Shown here one piece after another: positions 1 through 7,979 of a stretch of DNA of 64,000 nucleotides (its first letter is position 1; each line of letters opens with the position of its first letter). The DNA is from Orrella sp037026685. Its GTDB lineage: Bacteria > Pseudomonadota > Gammaproteobacteria > Burkholderiales > Burkholderiaceae_B. The translations under genes were made by a program, and so were the position numbers. The stretch covers positions 1 through 64,000 of the forward strand of contig NZ_JBANET010000004.1 in the NCBI RefSeq assembly GCF_037026685.1, read 5' to 3'. The notes under the pieces are model-generated. The model ran no database searches and was not told the DNA's origin. It was given only the letters and a program-made list of their open reading frames with translations.

Positions 1-10
1 CGCCCGCCGG

Positions 11-35
11 CCCCCCCCCCCCCCCCCCCCCCCCC
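11..35. repeat. 25-base poly-C tract
   Basis: An uninterrupted run of 25 C lies at the left edge of the window, 225 bases upstream of narK. Homopolymeric C/G tracts are prone to slipped-strand mispairing, and in Bordetella they are known to phase-vary the fimbrial promoters. Whatever lies to its left is outside the window, so its target gene cannot be judged here. Confidence 0.95.
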
Positions 36-89
36 GCCAGTCTGGTCCGCGGGCCGGTACACCCTTGGCTACTTGCGGCGCGCCGGCCA

Positions 90-190
90 GGCGGCGGGTG
101 CGCCGCCGTCATGGCACGGCGATTGCTATATCCCCGATGCGGGCTGCTGCCCGCCTACAACCGAATATCGCGGGCCTAGGCCCGCCGGGC
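90..190 (+). promoter_or_regulatory. hairpin-rich leader upstream of narK
   Basis: Three perfect stem-loops precede the terminator in front of narK: stem 90-95/102-107 with a six-base loop GGGTGC, stem 139-144/149-154 with loop TGCT, and the palindrome GCGGGCCTAGGCCCGC at 170-185. Nitrate-assimilation operons of Klebsiella and Pseudomonas are controlled by NasR/NasT antitermination, which uses two leader hairpins with hexaloops followed by a terminator. The layout fits that scheme, but the loops do not show the A1/G4 bases of ANTAR targets, so the assignment is an inference. Confidence 0.5.
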
Positions 191-244
191 AACGGCGCCC
201 TGCCTCCGTGGTCATTCGACCGCGAGGGCAGGGCGCCGTTTTTT
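191..244 (+). terminator. intrinsic terminator/attenuator immediately before narK
   Basis: AACGGCGCCCTGCC at 191-204 pairs perfectly (14 bp) with 227-240, and the 3' arm runs into T6 at 239-244. The loop is 22 bases. It ends 16 bases before the narK start codon, so any transcript beginning upstream must read through it. This is the arrangement expected of transcription attenuation. Confidence 0.8.
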
Positions 245-260
245 ATGTTGGGGAAAGCAC

Positions 261-1595
261 ATGTCCAAGCAAGCCACCCGCATCCAGCTGTTCAGCCTGG
301 ATGGCGCGCCAATGCGCGCCTTTCACCTGACCTGGCTGGCGTTCTTCATCTGTTTTTTCGCCTGGTTCGCCTGCGCGCCGCTGATGCCGGTGATCGTCAA
401 GGAGTTCGGGCTTACCGCCGGGCAGGTGGCCAACATCAACATTGCCGCGGTCGCGGTGACCATCCTGGTTCGCCTGGTGGTGGGGCCGCTGTGCGACCGG
501 TACGGTCCGCGGCGCGTGTATTCGGTGCTGATGGCGCTGGGCTCGGTGCCGGTGTTCGCGGCGGCCTTCGCCAACGATTACCTGAGCTTCCTGCTGTGCC
601 GGCTGGGCATCGGCGCGATCGGCGCGAGCTTCGTCATCACGCAATATCACACCTCGGTGATGTTCGCCCCCAACGTCGTGGGCACGGCCAACGCCACCAC
701 CGCCGGCTGGGGCAATGCCGGGGCTGGCGCGGCGCAGGCCTTGGTGCCGCTGCTGCTGGCCGCCGGCATGATGCTGGGCATGGGCGAATCGATGGCCTGG
801 CGCGCCACGCTGGTGGTGCCCGGGGTGCTGCTGCTGGCGATGTCGGTGCTGTATTGGCGCTATACCCAGGATACCCCCGAGGGCGACCTGGCCGCCGTGC
901 GCGCCAGGGCCGGCGAGCCGCAGGCCGGCAAGGCGGGCAAGGGAGCCAGCTGGCGCAGCTTCGTGGCCGCCTGCCGCAACTACCGGGTGTGGATGCTGTT
1001 CGTGACCTATGCCGCATGCTTCGGGGTCGAAGTGTTCATGCACAACATCGCGGCGCTTTATTACGTGCAGCATTTCGAGCTGTCGCTGCGCGAGGCGGGC
1101 CTGGCAGCGGGCATTTTTGGTTTGCTGGCGCTGTTTGCCCGCGCCCTGGGCGGCTGGCTGTCCGACCGGCTGGCGGCCCGCGGCGGGCTGCAGGTGCGCG
1201 CCTTGCTGCTGTGCGTGCTGATCGCCGCCGAAGGCCTGGGCTTGATCTGGTTCGCGCAGGCCGGCAGCGTGGCGGTCGCGGTGGTGGCCATGGTGCTGTT
1301 CGGGCTGTTCACCCACATGGCTTGCGGAGCCACCTATGCGCTGGTGCCTTTCATCGACCGCAAGGCATTGGGCGGCGTGGCGGGCATCGTCGGGGCCGGC
1401 GGCAACGTCGGCGCGGTGGCGGCGGGTTTTCTGATGAAAGGTGTCGGCGATATGCGCCAGACGCTGTTGATGCTGGGCGTGCTGGTGACGGTCTCGGCGC
1501 TGTGCGCGCTGGCGGTGCGCTTTAGCGCCGAGCATCGCCAGCGCGAGGCGCAATTGCGCGAGCAGGCGCTGGCCGCCAGTGGCAGCGCGTCCTGA
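261..1595 (+). CDS. narK: NarK/NasA-type nitrate/nitrite transporter (MFS)
   Basis: A 444-residue major facilitator that would move nitrate (and possibly nitrite) across the inner membrane for assimilation. About twelve hydrophobic segments are visible, starting near residue 20. The signature loop after helix 2 (GPLCDRYGPRR, near residue 75) and the glycine-rich stretch ATTAGWGNAGAG near residue 150 match the nitrate/nitrite porter signature. The start at 261 follows a GGGGAAAG-type ribosome site. It is followed after 11 bases by the reductase gene, so the two form an operon, probably controlled by the terminator just upstream. A different MFS substrate is unlikely given the glycine signature and the neighbour. 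Confidence 0.93.
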   Translation: MSKQATRIQLFSLDGAPMRAFHLTWLAFFICFFAWFACAPLMPVIVKEFGLTAGQVANINIAAVAVTILVRLVVGPLCDRYGPRRVYSVLMALGSVPVFAAAFANDYLSFLLCRLGIGAIGASFVITQYHTSVMFAPNVVGTANATTAGWGNAGAGAAQALVPLLLAAGMMLGMGESMAWRATLVVPGVLLLAMSVLYWRYTQDTPEGDLAAVRARAGEPQAGKAGKGASWRSFVAACRNYRVWMLFVTYAACFGVEVFMHNIAALYYVQHFELSLREAGLAAGIFGLLALFARALGGWLSDRLAARGGLQVRALLLCVLIAAEGLGLIWFAQAGSVAVAVVAMVLFGLFTHMACGATYALVPFIDRKALGGVAGIVGAGGNVGAVAAGFLMKGVGDMRQTLLMLGVLVTVSALCALAVRFSAEHRQREAQLREQALAASGSAS

Positions 1596-1606
1596 GGAGG
1601 GCCGGC

Positions 1607-4600
1607 ATGAAGACTGCCTTGTCCAGCGCACAGCCGGCCGCGCAAGGCGAAGGCCGCCAGGCAGGCGCCACGAGCGTCAAGAGCGCCTGTCCCTATTGCG
1701 GGGTGGGATGCGGCATGGTGCTGCACGTGCAGGACGCACGCGTGGTCAAGATATCGGGCGATCCCGAGCATCCCAGCAATTTCGGCCGGCTGTGCACCAA
1801 GGGGCTGTCGGCGCACGTGCCCTTGCGCAGCACGGGACGGCTGGCCAGCGCCTACGTGCGCGAAGAGCGTCATCGCGATGCCGCGCCCGTGCCCATGCGC
1901 GAGGCGATCGCGCACGCCGCGCGGCGGCTGCGCGAGGTGATCGAGCGCCACGGCCCGCAGGCCGTGGCGTTCTATGTGTCGGGCCAGATGTCGCTGGAGG
2001 CGCAGTACCTGGCCACCAAGCTGGCCAAGGGCTATGTGCGCACGCCCTACCTGGAATCGAATTCGCGCCTGTGCATGGCCAGCGCCGCAAGTGGCTACAA
2101 GCTTTCGTTGGGGGCGGACGGGCCGCCGGGCTCGTACGAGGACTTCGACCACGCCGACCTGTTCCTGGTGATCGGCTCGAACATGGCCGATTGCCATCCC
2201 ATCCTGTTCCTGCGCATGATGGACCGCGTCAAGGCGGGCGCGCGCCTGATCGTGGTGGACCCGCGCCGCACGGCCACGGCGGACAAGGCCGGCCTGTACC
2301 TGCCGATCCGGCCGGGCACGGACCTGGCGCTGCTCAACGGCCTGCTGCACCTGCTGCATGCACAGGGTGACATCGACGCTGATTTCATCGGCGCGCATAC
2401 CGAAGGCTGGGAGCAGATGCCCGACTTCCTGGCCGACTACGATCCGGCGCGCGTGGCGGCGATCACGGGCCTGCGCGAGCAGGACATCCGCCAGGCGGCC
2501 AGCTGGATAGGCGCTTCGCGGGCCTGGATGAGCTGCTGGACCATGGGCCTGAACCAAAGCACGCATGGCACCTGGAGCACCAATGCCTTGTGCAACCTGC
2601 ATCTGGCGACCGGGCAGATCTGCCGGCCGGGCAGCGGACCGTTTTCGCTCACGGGCCAGCCCAACGCGATGGGCGGGCGCGAGATGGGCTATATGGGAAC
2701 GGGGCTGCCGGGACAGCGCAGTGCGCTGGATCCGCAGGACCGCGCCTTCGTGGAGGCTGCCTGGGGGCTGCCGGCCGGCACGCTGCGGGCTGACGGCGGG
2801 GATGGAACGATAGACCTTTATGCCCGCATGGCGCGCGGCCAGATCAAGGCTTGCTGGATCATCTGCACCAATCCGGTGGCCAGCGTCCCCAATCGCGCGC
2901 AGGTGCTCGCCGGACTGGATCGTGCCGAGCTGGTCATCGTGCAGGACGCTTTCCTGGATACCGAAACCGGCCGTCATGCCGACGTGTTGCTGCCCGGCGC
3001 CTTGTGGGCCGAAGGCGAGGGCGTGATGGTCAATTCCGAGCGCAGCGTGACGCTGATGCAGCAGGCCGTCGCGCCGCCGGGCCAGGCCATGCCCGATTGG
3101 CAGATCATCGCCGAAGTCGCCCGCGAGCTGGGTTATGGACCGGCCTTCGGCCATGCCAGCGCCCAGGAGGTATTCGAGGAGATAAAGGGCTTTGCCAACC
3201 CGGCGACGGGCTACGACCTGCGCGGCGCCAGCTACGTGGCCTTGCGCGAAGCGCCGGTGCAGTGGCCTTGCCCGCCGGGCCAGGCCGCGCAGCGCCATCC
3301 CATCCGCTATCTGCCTGGCGGGGACGCCTTCGGCAAGCGCGATGGCGAGCCGGTCCGCGGCGCCGGCCCGGTCTTTGCCACGCCCAGCGGGCGGGCGCGC
3401 TTTTACGCCCGTGCGCACGCCGAAGCGGCCGAACTGCCGGACGAGGCGTTCCCGATGGTGCTCAATACCGGCAGGCTGCAGCACCAGTGGCACACCATGA
3501 CCAAGACCGGCAAGGTGGCCATGCTCAACAAGCTCGATCCCGGGCCCTTCGTGCAGATCCATCCGCAGGACGCGGCGGCGATGCGGATCGCCGCTGGCGA
3601 AGTGGTGCGCATCCGTTCCCGGCGTGGCGCGGCGGTGCTGCCCGCCGCCATCAGCGACCGCGTGCAGCCGGGCACCTGCTTTGCGCCCATGCACTGGAAC
3701 GACGTGCACGGCGAGGGCTTGTGCATCAATGCCGTGACCCAGGACGCGGTGGACCCGGTCTCGCTGCAGCCCGAACTGAAGTTCTGCGCCGTGGCGCTCG
3801 AGCCCGTTGCCGCGCAGCCGGACGCTGGCGGCCAAGCGGCGGCAGGGGAGACGGCAAGGGAAACGGCAGGGGAAACGGCGGCAGGGGAAGCGGCGGCAGG
3901 GGAAGCGGCGGCGGCGCTGCAAGCCTGCGCGCGGCGCCTGGGGCTGGCCGGGTTGCCCGCGCCGGCGTTGGCGCCGGCCGAGCGCCTGTACCTGGCCGGC
4001 TTTCTGGAAGGGGCAGGCCGGGGCACGGGCGGCGTGCCGGTGCTGCCCGCGCACGCGCCGGTCGGCGAGCAGGCGCGGCTGTGGCTGGACGGCATGCTGG
4101 CGGGGCTGTTCAGCCGCGCGGCGCCGCCGCAGGCCACCGAGCCTTCGCAGGCGCCGCAGGACGGCGCGGCGGTGCGCATCGTGCGCGCGCGGCCCAAGGT
4201 CCTGCTGCTATGGGCGTCGCAGACCGGCAACGTCGAGTCGCTGACCGAGCGCTATGCGACCCAGCTGATGGAGTCGGGCTTCGAGATCCGCGTGGCCTGC
4301 ATGGCCGACACCGATCCGCAAGCCCTGGTGCGCGCCCAGTACGTGCTATGCATGAGCAGCACCTTCGGCGACGGCGAGCCGCCCGACAACGGCCAGTCGT
4401 TCTGGCGCGCCCTGGCCGCGGCCGATGCGCCGCGCTTGCGGGAGGTGTGCTTTGCGGTGCTGGCCTTCGGCGACCGCAACTACGAGGATTTCTGCGGCCA
4501 CGGCCGCCGGCTCGATGCGCGGCTGGCCGAGCTGGGCGCCACGCGCCTGGCCGAGCGGGTCGATTGCGATGCCGACTACCAGAGCGCCGCCGACAGCTGG

Positions 4601-5794
4601 CTGGGCCAGGCCATCACCGCCATCAAACGCGAGGACGCACGGCGCCACGAGGCGGCGGGCGCAGCGGCAGCGCCCGGCCTGCTGGCCACCAAGGCCCGTC
4701 CCGCCGGCACGGCGCTGTCCGAGAACCGGCGGCTCAGCGGTCCCGGCGCGGTCAAGGACACGCGCCATATCGCGCTGCGCCAGGACGGCGACGCGCTGGT
4801 CTACGAGCCTGGCGATGCGCTGGGCATCTGGCCGCGCAACTGCCCGGAACTGGTCGGCGAACTGCTGGGCCTGCTGCGCCTGCGCGGCGATACGCCGGTC
4901 AAGCTCGAAGGACTGGGCGAAATGCCGCTGCAAGAGGCGCTGGCGCGCCACCTGGACATTACCCGGCCCCATCCCGATACCCTGGCCGCCATCGCGGCGC
5001 GCAGCGGCGATACGGCGCTGCGCGGCCTGCTGGCCGATACGCGCCGCGCCGAACTGCGGCAATGGCTGTGGGGCAGGCAGCTGGCCGACGTGCTGCACGA
5101 GCATCCGGCCGCCCTGTCGCCCAGCGAACTGGTGGGGGCGCTCAAGCGCTTGCAGCCCAGGCTGTATTCCATTGCCTCCAGTCCGGCGGCCCATCCGGGA
5201 CAGATCCACCTGACCGTCTCGCCGGTACGCTACCGGCACGGCCGGCATGCCCGCAAGGGCGTGGCTTCGACCTTCCTGGCCGACCGTGCGCAGGACGGCG
5301 TGGCGGCCTACGTGCAGCGGTCCGCCCACTTTCGGCCCGCGGCCGACGATACGGCCATGATCATGGTCGGGCCTGGCACGGGCATCGCGCCGTTCCGGGC
5401 CTTTCTGCACGACAGGCGCGCGCGCGGCGCGCGCGGGCGCAACTGGCTGTTCTTCGGCGAACAGCACGCGGCCAGCGGCTTTTATTACCAGCAAGAGCTG
5501 CAGGCCTTGCAGGGTGAAGGCGTGCTTACCCGGCTGGACCTGGCCTTCTCGCGCGACCAGGCGCACAAGGTCTACGTGCAGGACCGCATGCGCGAGCAGG
5601 GCGCCGAGCTGTGGGCCTGGCTGCAGGAGGGCGCCTGCTTCTATGTTTGCGGCGATGCCGCCCGCATGGCCAAGGACGTGGAGGCCGCGCTGACGGACGT
5701 GGCCGCCGTGCATGGCGGGCTCGGCCGCGAGCAGGCGCAGGCCTACGTCGCGGAACTGGGCAGGCAGCGCCGCTACCTGCGCGACGTCTATTGA
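1607..5794 (+). CDS. assimilatory nitrate reductase fused to NADPH flavoprotein reductase
   Basis: A 1395-residue fusion predicted to reduce nitrate to nitrite in the cytoplasm with electrons passed internally from NADPH. Residues 28-35 carry CPYCGVGC, the N-terminal [4Fe-4S] site of NasA/FdhF molybdopterin enzymes. The molybdopterin domain runs to about residue 730 and includes the C-terminal dinucleotide-binding part (LNTGRLQHQWHTMTKTG). A low-complexity Gly/Glu/Ala linker follows (about 745-770). A flavodoxin domain starts near 864 (WASQTGNVES, STFGDGEPPD). A CysJ-like FAD/NADPH module occupies about 1025-1395, with LYSIASSP, GPGTGIAPFRAFL and YVCGDAARMAKDVE. The fused partner would replace a separate NasC or ferredoxin donor. 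The start follows GAGGAG. No nitrite reductase gene is present in the window. Confidence 0.93.
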   Translation: MKTALSSAQPAAQGEGRQAGATSVKSACPYCGVGCGMVLHVQDARVVKISGDPEHPSNFGRLCTKGLSAHVPLRSTGRLASAYVREERHRDAAPVPMREAIAHAARRLREVIERHGPQAVAFYVSGQMSLEAQYLATKLAKGYVRTPYLESNSRLCMASAASGYKLSLGADGPPGSYEDFDHADLFLVIGSNMADCHPILFLRMMDRVKAGARLIVVDPRRTATADKAGLYLPIRPGTDLALLNGLLHLLHAQGDIDADFIGAHTEGWEQMPDFLADYDPARVAAITGLREQDIRQAASWIGASRAWMSCWTMGLNQSTHGTWSTNALCNLHLATGQICRPGSGPFSLTGQPNAMGGREMGYMGTGLPGQRSALDPQDRAFVEAAWGLPAGTLRADGGDGTIDLYARMARGQIKACWIICTNPVASVPNRAQVLAGLDRAELVIVQDAFLDTETGRHADVLLPGALWAEGEGVMVNSERSVTLMQQAVAPPGQAMPDWQIIAEVARELGYGPAFGHASAQEVFEEIKGFANPATGYDLRGASYVALREAPVQWPCPPGQAAQRHPIRYLPGGDAFGKRDGEPVRGAGPVFATPSGRARFYARAHAEAAELPDEAFPMVLNTGRLQHQWHTMTKTGKVAMLNKLDPGPFVQIHPQDAAAMRIAAGEVVRIRSRRGAAVLPAAISDRVQPGTCFAPMHWNDVHGEGLCINAVTQDAVDPVSLQPELKFCAVALEPVAAQPDAGGQAAAGETARETAGETAAGEAAAGEAAAALQACARRLGLAGLPAPALAPAERLYLAGFLEGAGRGTGGVPVLPAHAPVGEQARLWLDGMLAGLFSRAAPPQATEPSQAPQDGAAVRIVRARPKVLLLWASQTGNVESLTERYATQLMESGFEIRVACMADTDPQALVRAQYVLCMSSTFGDGEPPDNGQSFWRALAAADAPRLREVCFAVLAFGDRNYEDFCGHGRRLDARLAELGATRLAERVDCDADYQSAADSWLGQAITAIKREDARRHEAAGAAAAPGLLATKARPAGTALSENRRLSGPGAVKDTRHIALRQDGDALVYEPGDALGIWPRNCPELVGELLGLLRLRGDTPVKLEGLGEMPLQEALARHLDITRPHPDTLAAIAARSGDTALRGLLADTRRAELRQWLWGRQLADVLHEHPAALSPSELVGALKRLQPRLYSIASSPAAHPGQIHLTVSPVRYRHGRHARKGVASTFLADRAQDGVAAYVQRSAHFRPAADDTAMIMVGPGTGIAPFRAFLHDRRARGARGRNWLFFGEQHAASGFYYQQELQALQGEGVLTRLDLAFSRDQAHKVYVQDRMREQGAELWAWLQEGACFYVCGDAARMAKDVEAALTDVAAVHGGLGREQAQAYVAELGRQRRYLRDVY
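3838..3915 (+). repeat. degenerate 12/15-bp tandem repeat in the reductase linker
   Basis: Purine-rich GGAAACGGC-like units end in two perfect copies of GGCGGCAGGGGAAGC at 3877-3906. They encode a flexible Ala/Gly/Glu linker between the molybdopterin and flavodoxin halves. All units are multiples of three bases, so copy-number change would alter linker length without a frameshift. Confidence 0.7.
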
Positions 5795-5954
5795 CGCCGG
5801 CCGGTACCGCACGCCTTCGGCCTGGCCGGGCCTGCGCCAGGGCGCGGGTGATGATGCTGGTCGAGACGTTGTCGACCTTACGCGCAGGAAACCGTCACAT
5901 CCGGGACATGGCGCCGCGCTACGCTCGGCAAATTTCCCTCGCAGCGCGTCCGCC

Positions 5955-6707
5955 ATGCCTTGCGTTCCTTCTCAAAGCAGCCTGCCTCGCCGGATCGCCC
6001 TGGCGGCCTGCCTGGCCCTCGGCTGGGCAGGCACGGCTTGCGCGGCGCCGTCGATCGTGGCCGCCAGCGCGCTGCAGGCACAGGCCAGCGGCGTATTCCT
6101 GAATGCCGCGGGCGATGTGCTCACCGCCCGGCATGCCGTGCGCGATTGCGAATCGCTGTTCGTCATCAAGGACGCCGGCGTCTCGCGCGCGGTCGTCAAG
6201 GCCCAGGACGAGGCGCTGGACCTGGCGGTGCTGGGCACCACGCTCAAGCCCTACCTGAGCGCCACTTTCGTGCGCGCGGCAGCGGGCAATGCCAGCCAGC
6301 CCGTGTTCGCCGAAGCCTACAGCGTCCTGCAGACCATGCCCCAGCGCGCCAGCACCGTCTTTAACGCCATGATCCTGCCCGGCCGGGACGAACTGTCGCT
6401 GCTTTCCCCGGTGCAGCCGGGCGCCAGCGGCACGCCCGTGCTGGGCAGCGCGGGCTTGCTGCTGGGCGTGGTCGTCGAGCGGGTGGCCTTGGACGGCAAC
6501 CCGTCCGGACGCGTGGCGCTGAGCCGCGCGCGGTCCGCGGGGGCCTCCACCGCCACGCGGGTCAAGGCGGTGCCGGCCGAACGCATCAAGGCTTTCCTGC
6601 GCGCCCAGGAGGTGGACTTCAGCGAAAGCGACCTGCCGCAGCTCGGGCCCTTGCAGGCGCAGGCGCCGCGGGCGGCCACCCTTTCCGTGGGAATCATTTG
6701 CGGATGA
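5955..6707 (+). CDS. secreted trypsin-like (S1 fold) serine protease
   Basis: A 250-residue protein with a signal peptide (RRIALAACLALGWAGTACAA, about residues 11-30), so it is probably periplasmic. The S1 triad is recognisable in order: His in TARHAV, Asp in DEALDLAVLG, and Ser in PGASGTPVLG. The fold resembles small DegP-like proteases, but there is no PDZ domain and the length fits a bare protease domain. An upstream in-frame start at 5712 would overlap the end of the reductase gene and bury the signal peptide, so the ATG at 5955 is preferred. Its stop overlaps an in-frame ATG of the next gene, suggesting co-expression with the TonB-like protein. The substrate is unknown. Confidence 0.75.
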   Translation: MPCVPSQSSLPRRIALAACLALGWAGTACAAPSIVAASALQAQASGVFLNAAGDVLTARHAVRDCESLFVIKDAGVSRAVVKAQDEALDLAVLGTTLKPYLSATFVRAAAGNASQPVFAEAYSVLQTMPQRASTVFNAMILPGRDELSLLSPVQPGASGTPVLGSAGLLLGVVVERVALDGNPSGRVALSRARSAGASTATRVKAVPAERIKAFLRAQEVDFSESDLPQLGPLQAQAPRAATLSVGIICG

Positions 6708-6733
6708 ATCCGCTTGGACCAGGTGCACAAACA

Positions 6734-7222
6734 ATGAACCCTTCTTCCGCTCCCGGCAACGGGCCCTTTCTTCGAGCACAACGCCGCGCCGGCTGGTGGC
6801 GCCGCCTGCGCGGCGCATTGGCCGGGCTGCTGGGCCTGGGGCTGGCGGCTTCGCCGCCGGCTCCGGCGCAGGCGGCCCAGGCCGCGGTGCCGCAGCATTG
6901 GATCAGCTATGCGCAGCTTGCCAGCAACCAGTTCCAGGCCTGGTTGAGCGATCCCGAAGACCCCGCGGTGGTGCGCCTGCACGAGCGCCTGCAGCAGCGC
7001 ATGCTGGAAGAGAACCGGGCGGGCCTGCCCGAGCCGGTGGTGGTGCGGGTATGGGTTGCCGCCAGCGGGCAGGTCGAGCGGGTGGAGTTCAACACCCTGG
7101 GCGATGTCCAGGCCGATGCCGACCTGCGCGGCGTGTTGAGCGCGCGGCCCTTGTCCGAGCCGCCGCCCCGCGACATGCGCCAGCCCATGGTGCTGCGGCT
7201 GAGGCTGGATGTCGCCACCTAG
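6734..7222 (+). CDS. exported stand-alone TonB C-terminal-like protein
   Basis: A 162-residue protein with an arginine-rich N-terminus and a hydrophobic export or anchor segment (GALAGLLGLGLAASPPAPAQA, about residues 27-47). The remainder aligns by eye with the C-terminal domain of TonB: PVVVRVWVAASGQVERVEF near residue 110, then the conserved LRGVLSARPLSEPPPRDM and PMVLRLRL. The TonB gene at 12001 has the equivalent QVRIWLTTSGQISRVEL and DERPPASVAMPIRASL. There is no proline-rich spacer, so it cannot be a full energy transducer. The ATG at 6734 has an AGGTG site; an alternative ATG at 6704 overlaps the protease stop. It may belong functionally with the TonB system 5 kb downstream (inference). 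Confidence 0.65.
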   Translation: MNPSSAPGNGPFLRAQRRAGWWRRLRGALAGLLGLGLAASPPAPAQAAQAAVPQHWISYAQLASNQFQAWLSDPEDPAVVRLHERLQQRMLEENRAGLPEPVVVRVWVAASGQVERVEFNTLGDVQADADLRGVLSARPLSEPPPRDMRQPMVLRLRLDVAT

Positions 7223-7292
7223 CGAGCGGCTTGGGCGGTGCTAAGGAAGCGCCGCCCAAACCGCTTGCCCGGCGGCAGCTCGTGACGCAAGG

Positions 7293-7673
7293 CTAGCGCG
7301 GCGGCAGCGGTGCGCTGGGCCGGCTGCTGGCCGGTGGCGGCGGGCGCTGCGCGAAGGCGGAGTTGCCGAAATTGCCGCCCATGCGGTTGGCGGTGGTGGC
7401 CGGCGTGGCCAGGCCGGCCTGGTTGGGCGCGCGGCGGGTGATGTCCTGCGAGGACATCGCCGGGTTGGGCCGGTTCGGCGGCACCGCCGGCGCCATCTGC
7501 TGGCCCAGGCAATCGTAGGAAACCGAACGGTAGCCGTCGACCTCCACGTCCACGCACGAGGGCACGGGTTTGCCCCCGGATGGCGGGGGCGGCGCCGGCG
7601 CGGCCTGCGCGGCGTGCGCAGCCGAAAGCGCGGCGCACAGCTGGGCGATGCCCAGCGACAAGGTCAGTCGCAT
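7293..7673 (-). CDS. small secreted proline-rich protein of unknown function
   Basis: A 126-residue protein with a clear signal peptide (MRLTLSLGIAQLCAALSAAHAAQA). A short core with two cysteines follows (SCVDVEVDGYRSVSYDCLGQQM), then a low-complexity Pro/Asn/Ala tail ending PPPPASSRPSAPLPP. The ATG at 7673 was chosen because GGAG sits eight bases upstream, whereas upstream in-frame starts lack one. The two cysteines could form one disulphide in the periplasm. It is divergent from the TpsB gene and shares its upstream region. I do not recognise the family. Confidence 0.6.
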   Translation of the reverse strand: MRLTLSLGIAQLCAALSAAHAAQAAPAPPPPSGGKPVPSCVDVEVDGYRSVSYDCLGQQMAPAVPPNRPNPAMSSQDITRRAPNQAGLATPATTANRMGGNFGNSAFAQRPPPPASSRPSAPLPPR

Positions 7674-7832
7674 CGGTGTCTCCATGCCGGGTGAAGCTGC
7701 CAGTGTAGTGCGCGCTCCCGCCATTTATATGACCGGTCCGTGTCCTTAAGCCCTCACGCCGGCTCGCCTTGAGCGGCTTTGTCATCTTCGGCCGCTAGCC
7801 TCGCAGGGGCGTGACGCGCAAAGTCGGCTCGC

Positions 7833-7888
7833 GGGGCGGCTTTCTCCCCGCCCCCTGGTGCCCCAGGACTTTTATGAATTTTTTATGA
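7833..7888 (+). promoter_or_regulatory. divergent control region with hairpin and AT-rich direct repeat
   Basis: Between the small secreted protein and TpsB there is a stem-loop (GGGGCGG at 7833-7839 pairing with 7848-7854) followed by two copies of TTTTATGA at 7870-7877 and 7881-7888. The copies are 11 bp apart, about one helical turn. They stand out as AT-rich islands in GC-rich DNA and lie about 90 bases before the TpsB start. Binding of a dimeric regulator or a promoter element is plausible; no specific factor can be named. Confidence 0.4.
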
Positions 7889-7979
7889 CTTCGTGTAGCT
7901 GGCCGCGTTTCCAAACGTCTAGTAACAGGCAGATGCGAACGAGGCATCGGATTTCACATTGAGGACTGGGTGCATCCCT

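Noticed and set aside
1334..4054. 906-codon open frame antisense to narK and the reductase gene
   Set aside because: It mirrors the real genes, has His/Arg/Gln-rich shadow composition, and no domain. Such frames are expected opposite GC-rich genes.
5712..5954. Longer N-terminus for the trypsin-like protease
   Set aside because: It would overlap the reductase gene end and place the signal peptide internally. The ATG at 5955 gives a normal signal peptide.
7906..7917. BvgA-type binding site CGTTTCCAAACG
   Set aside because: It is an inverted repeat, but it does not match the TTTCYTA heptamers well and is too short to claim.
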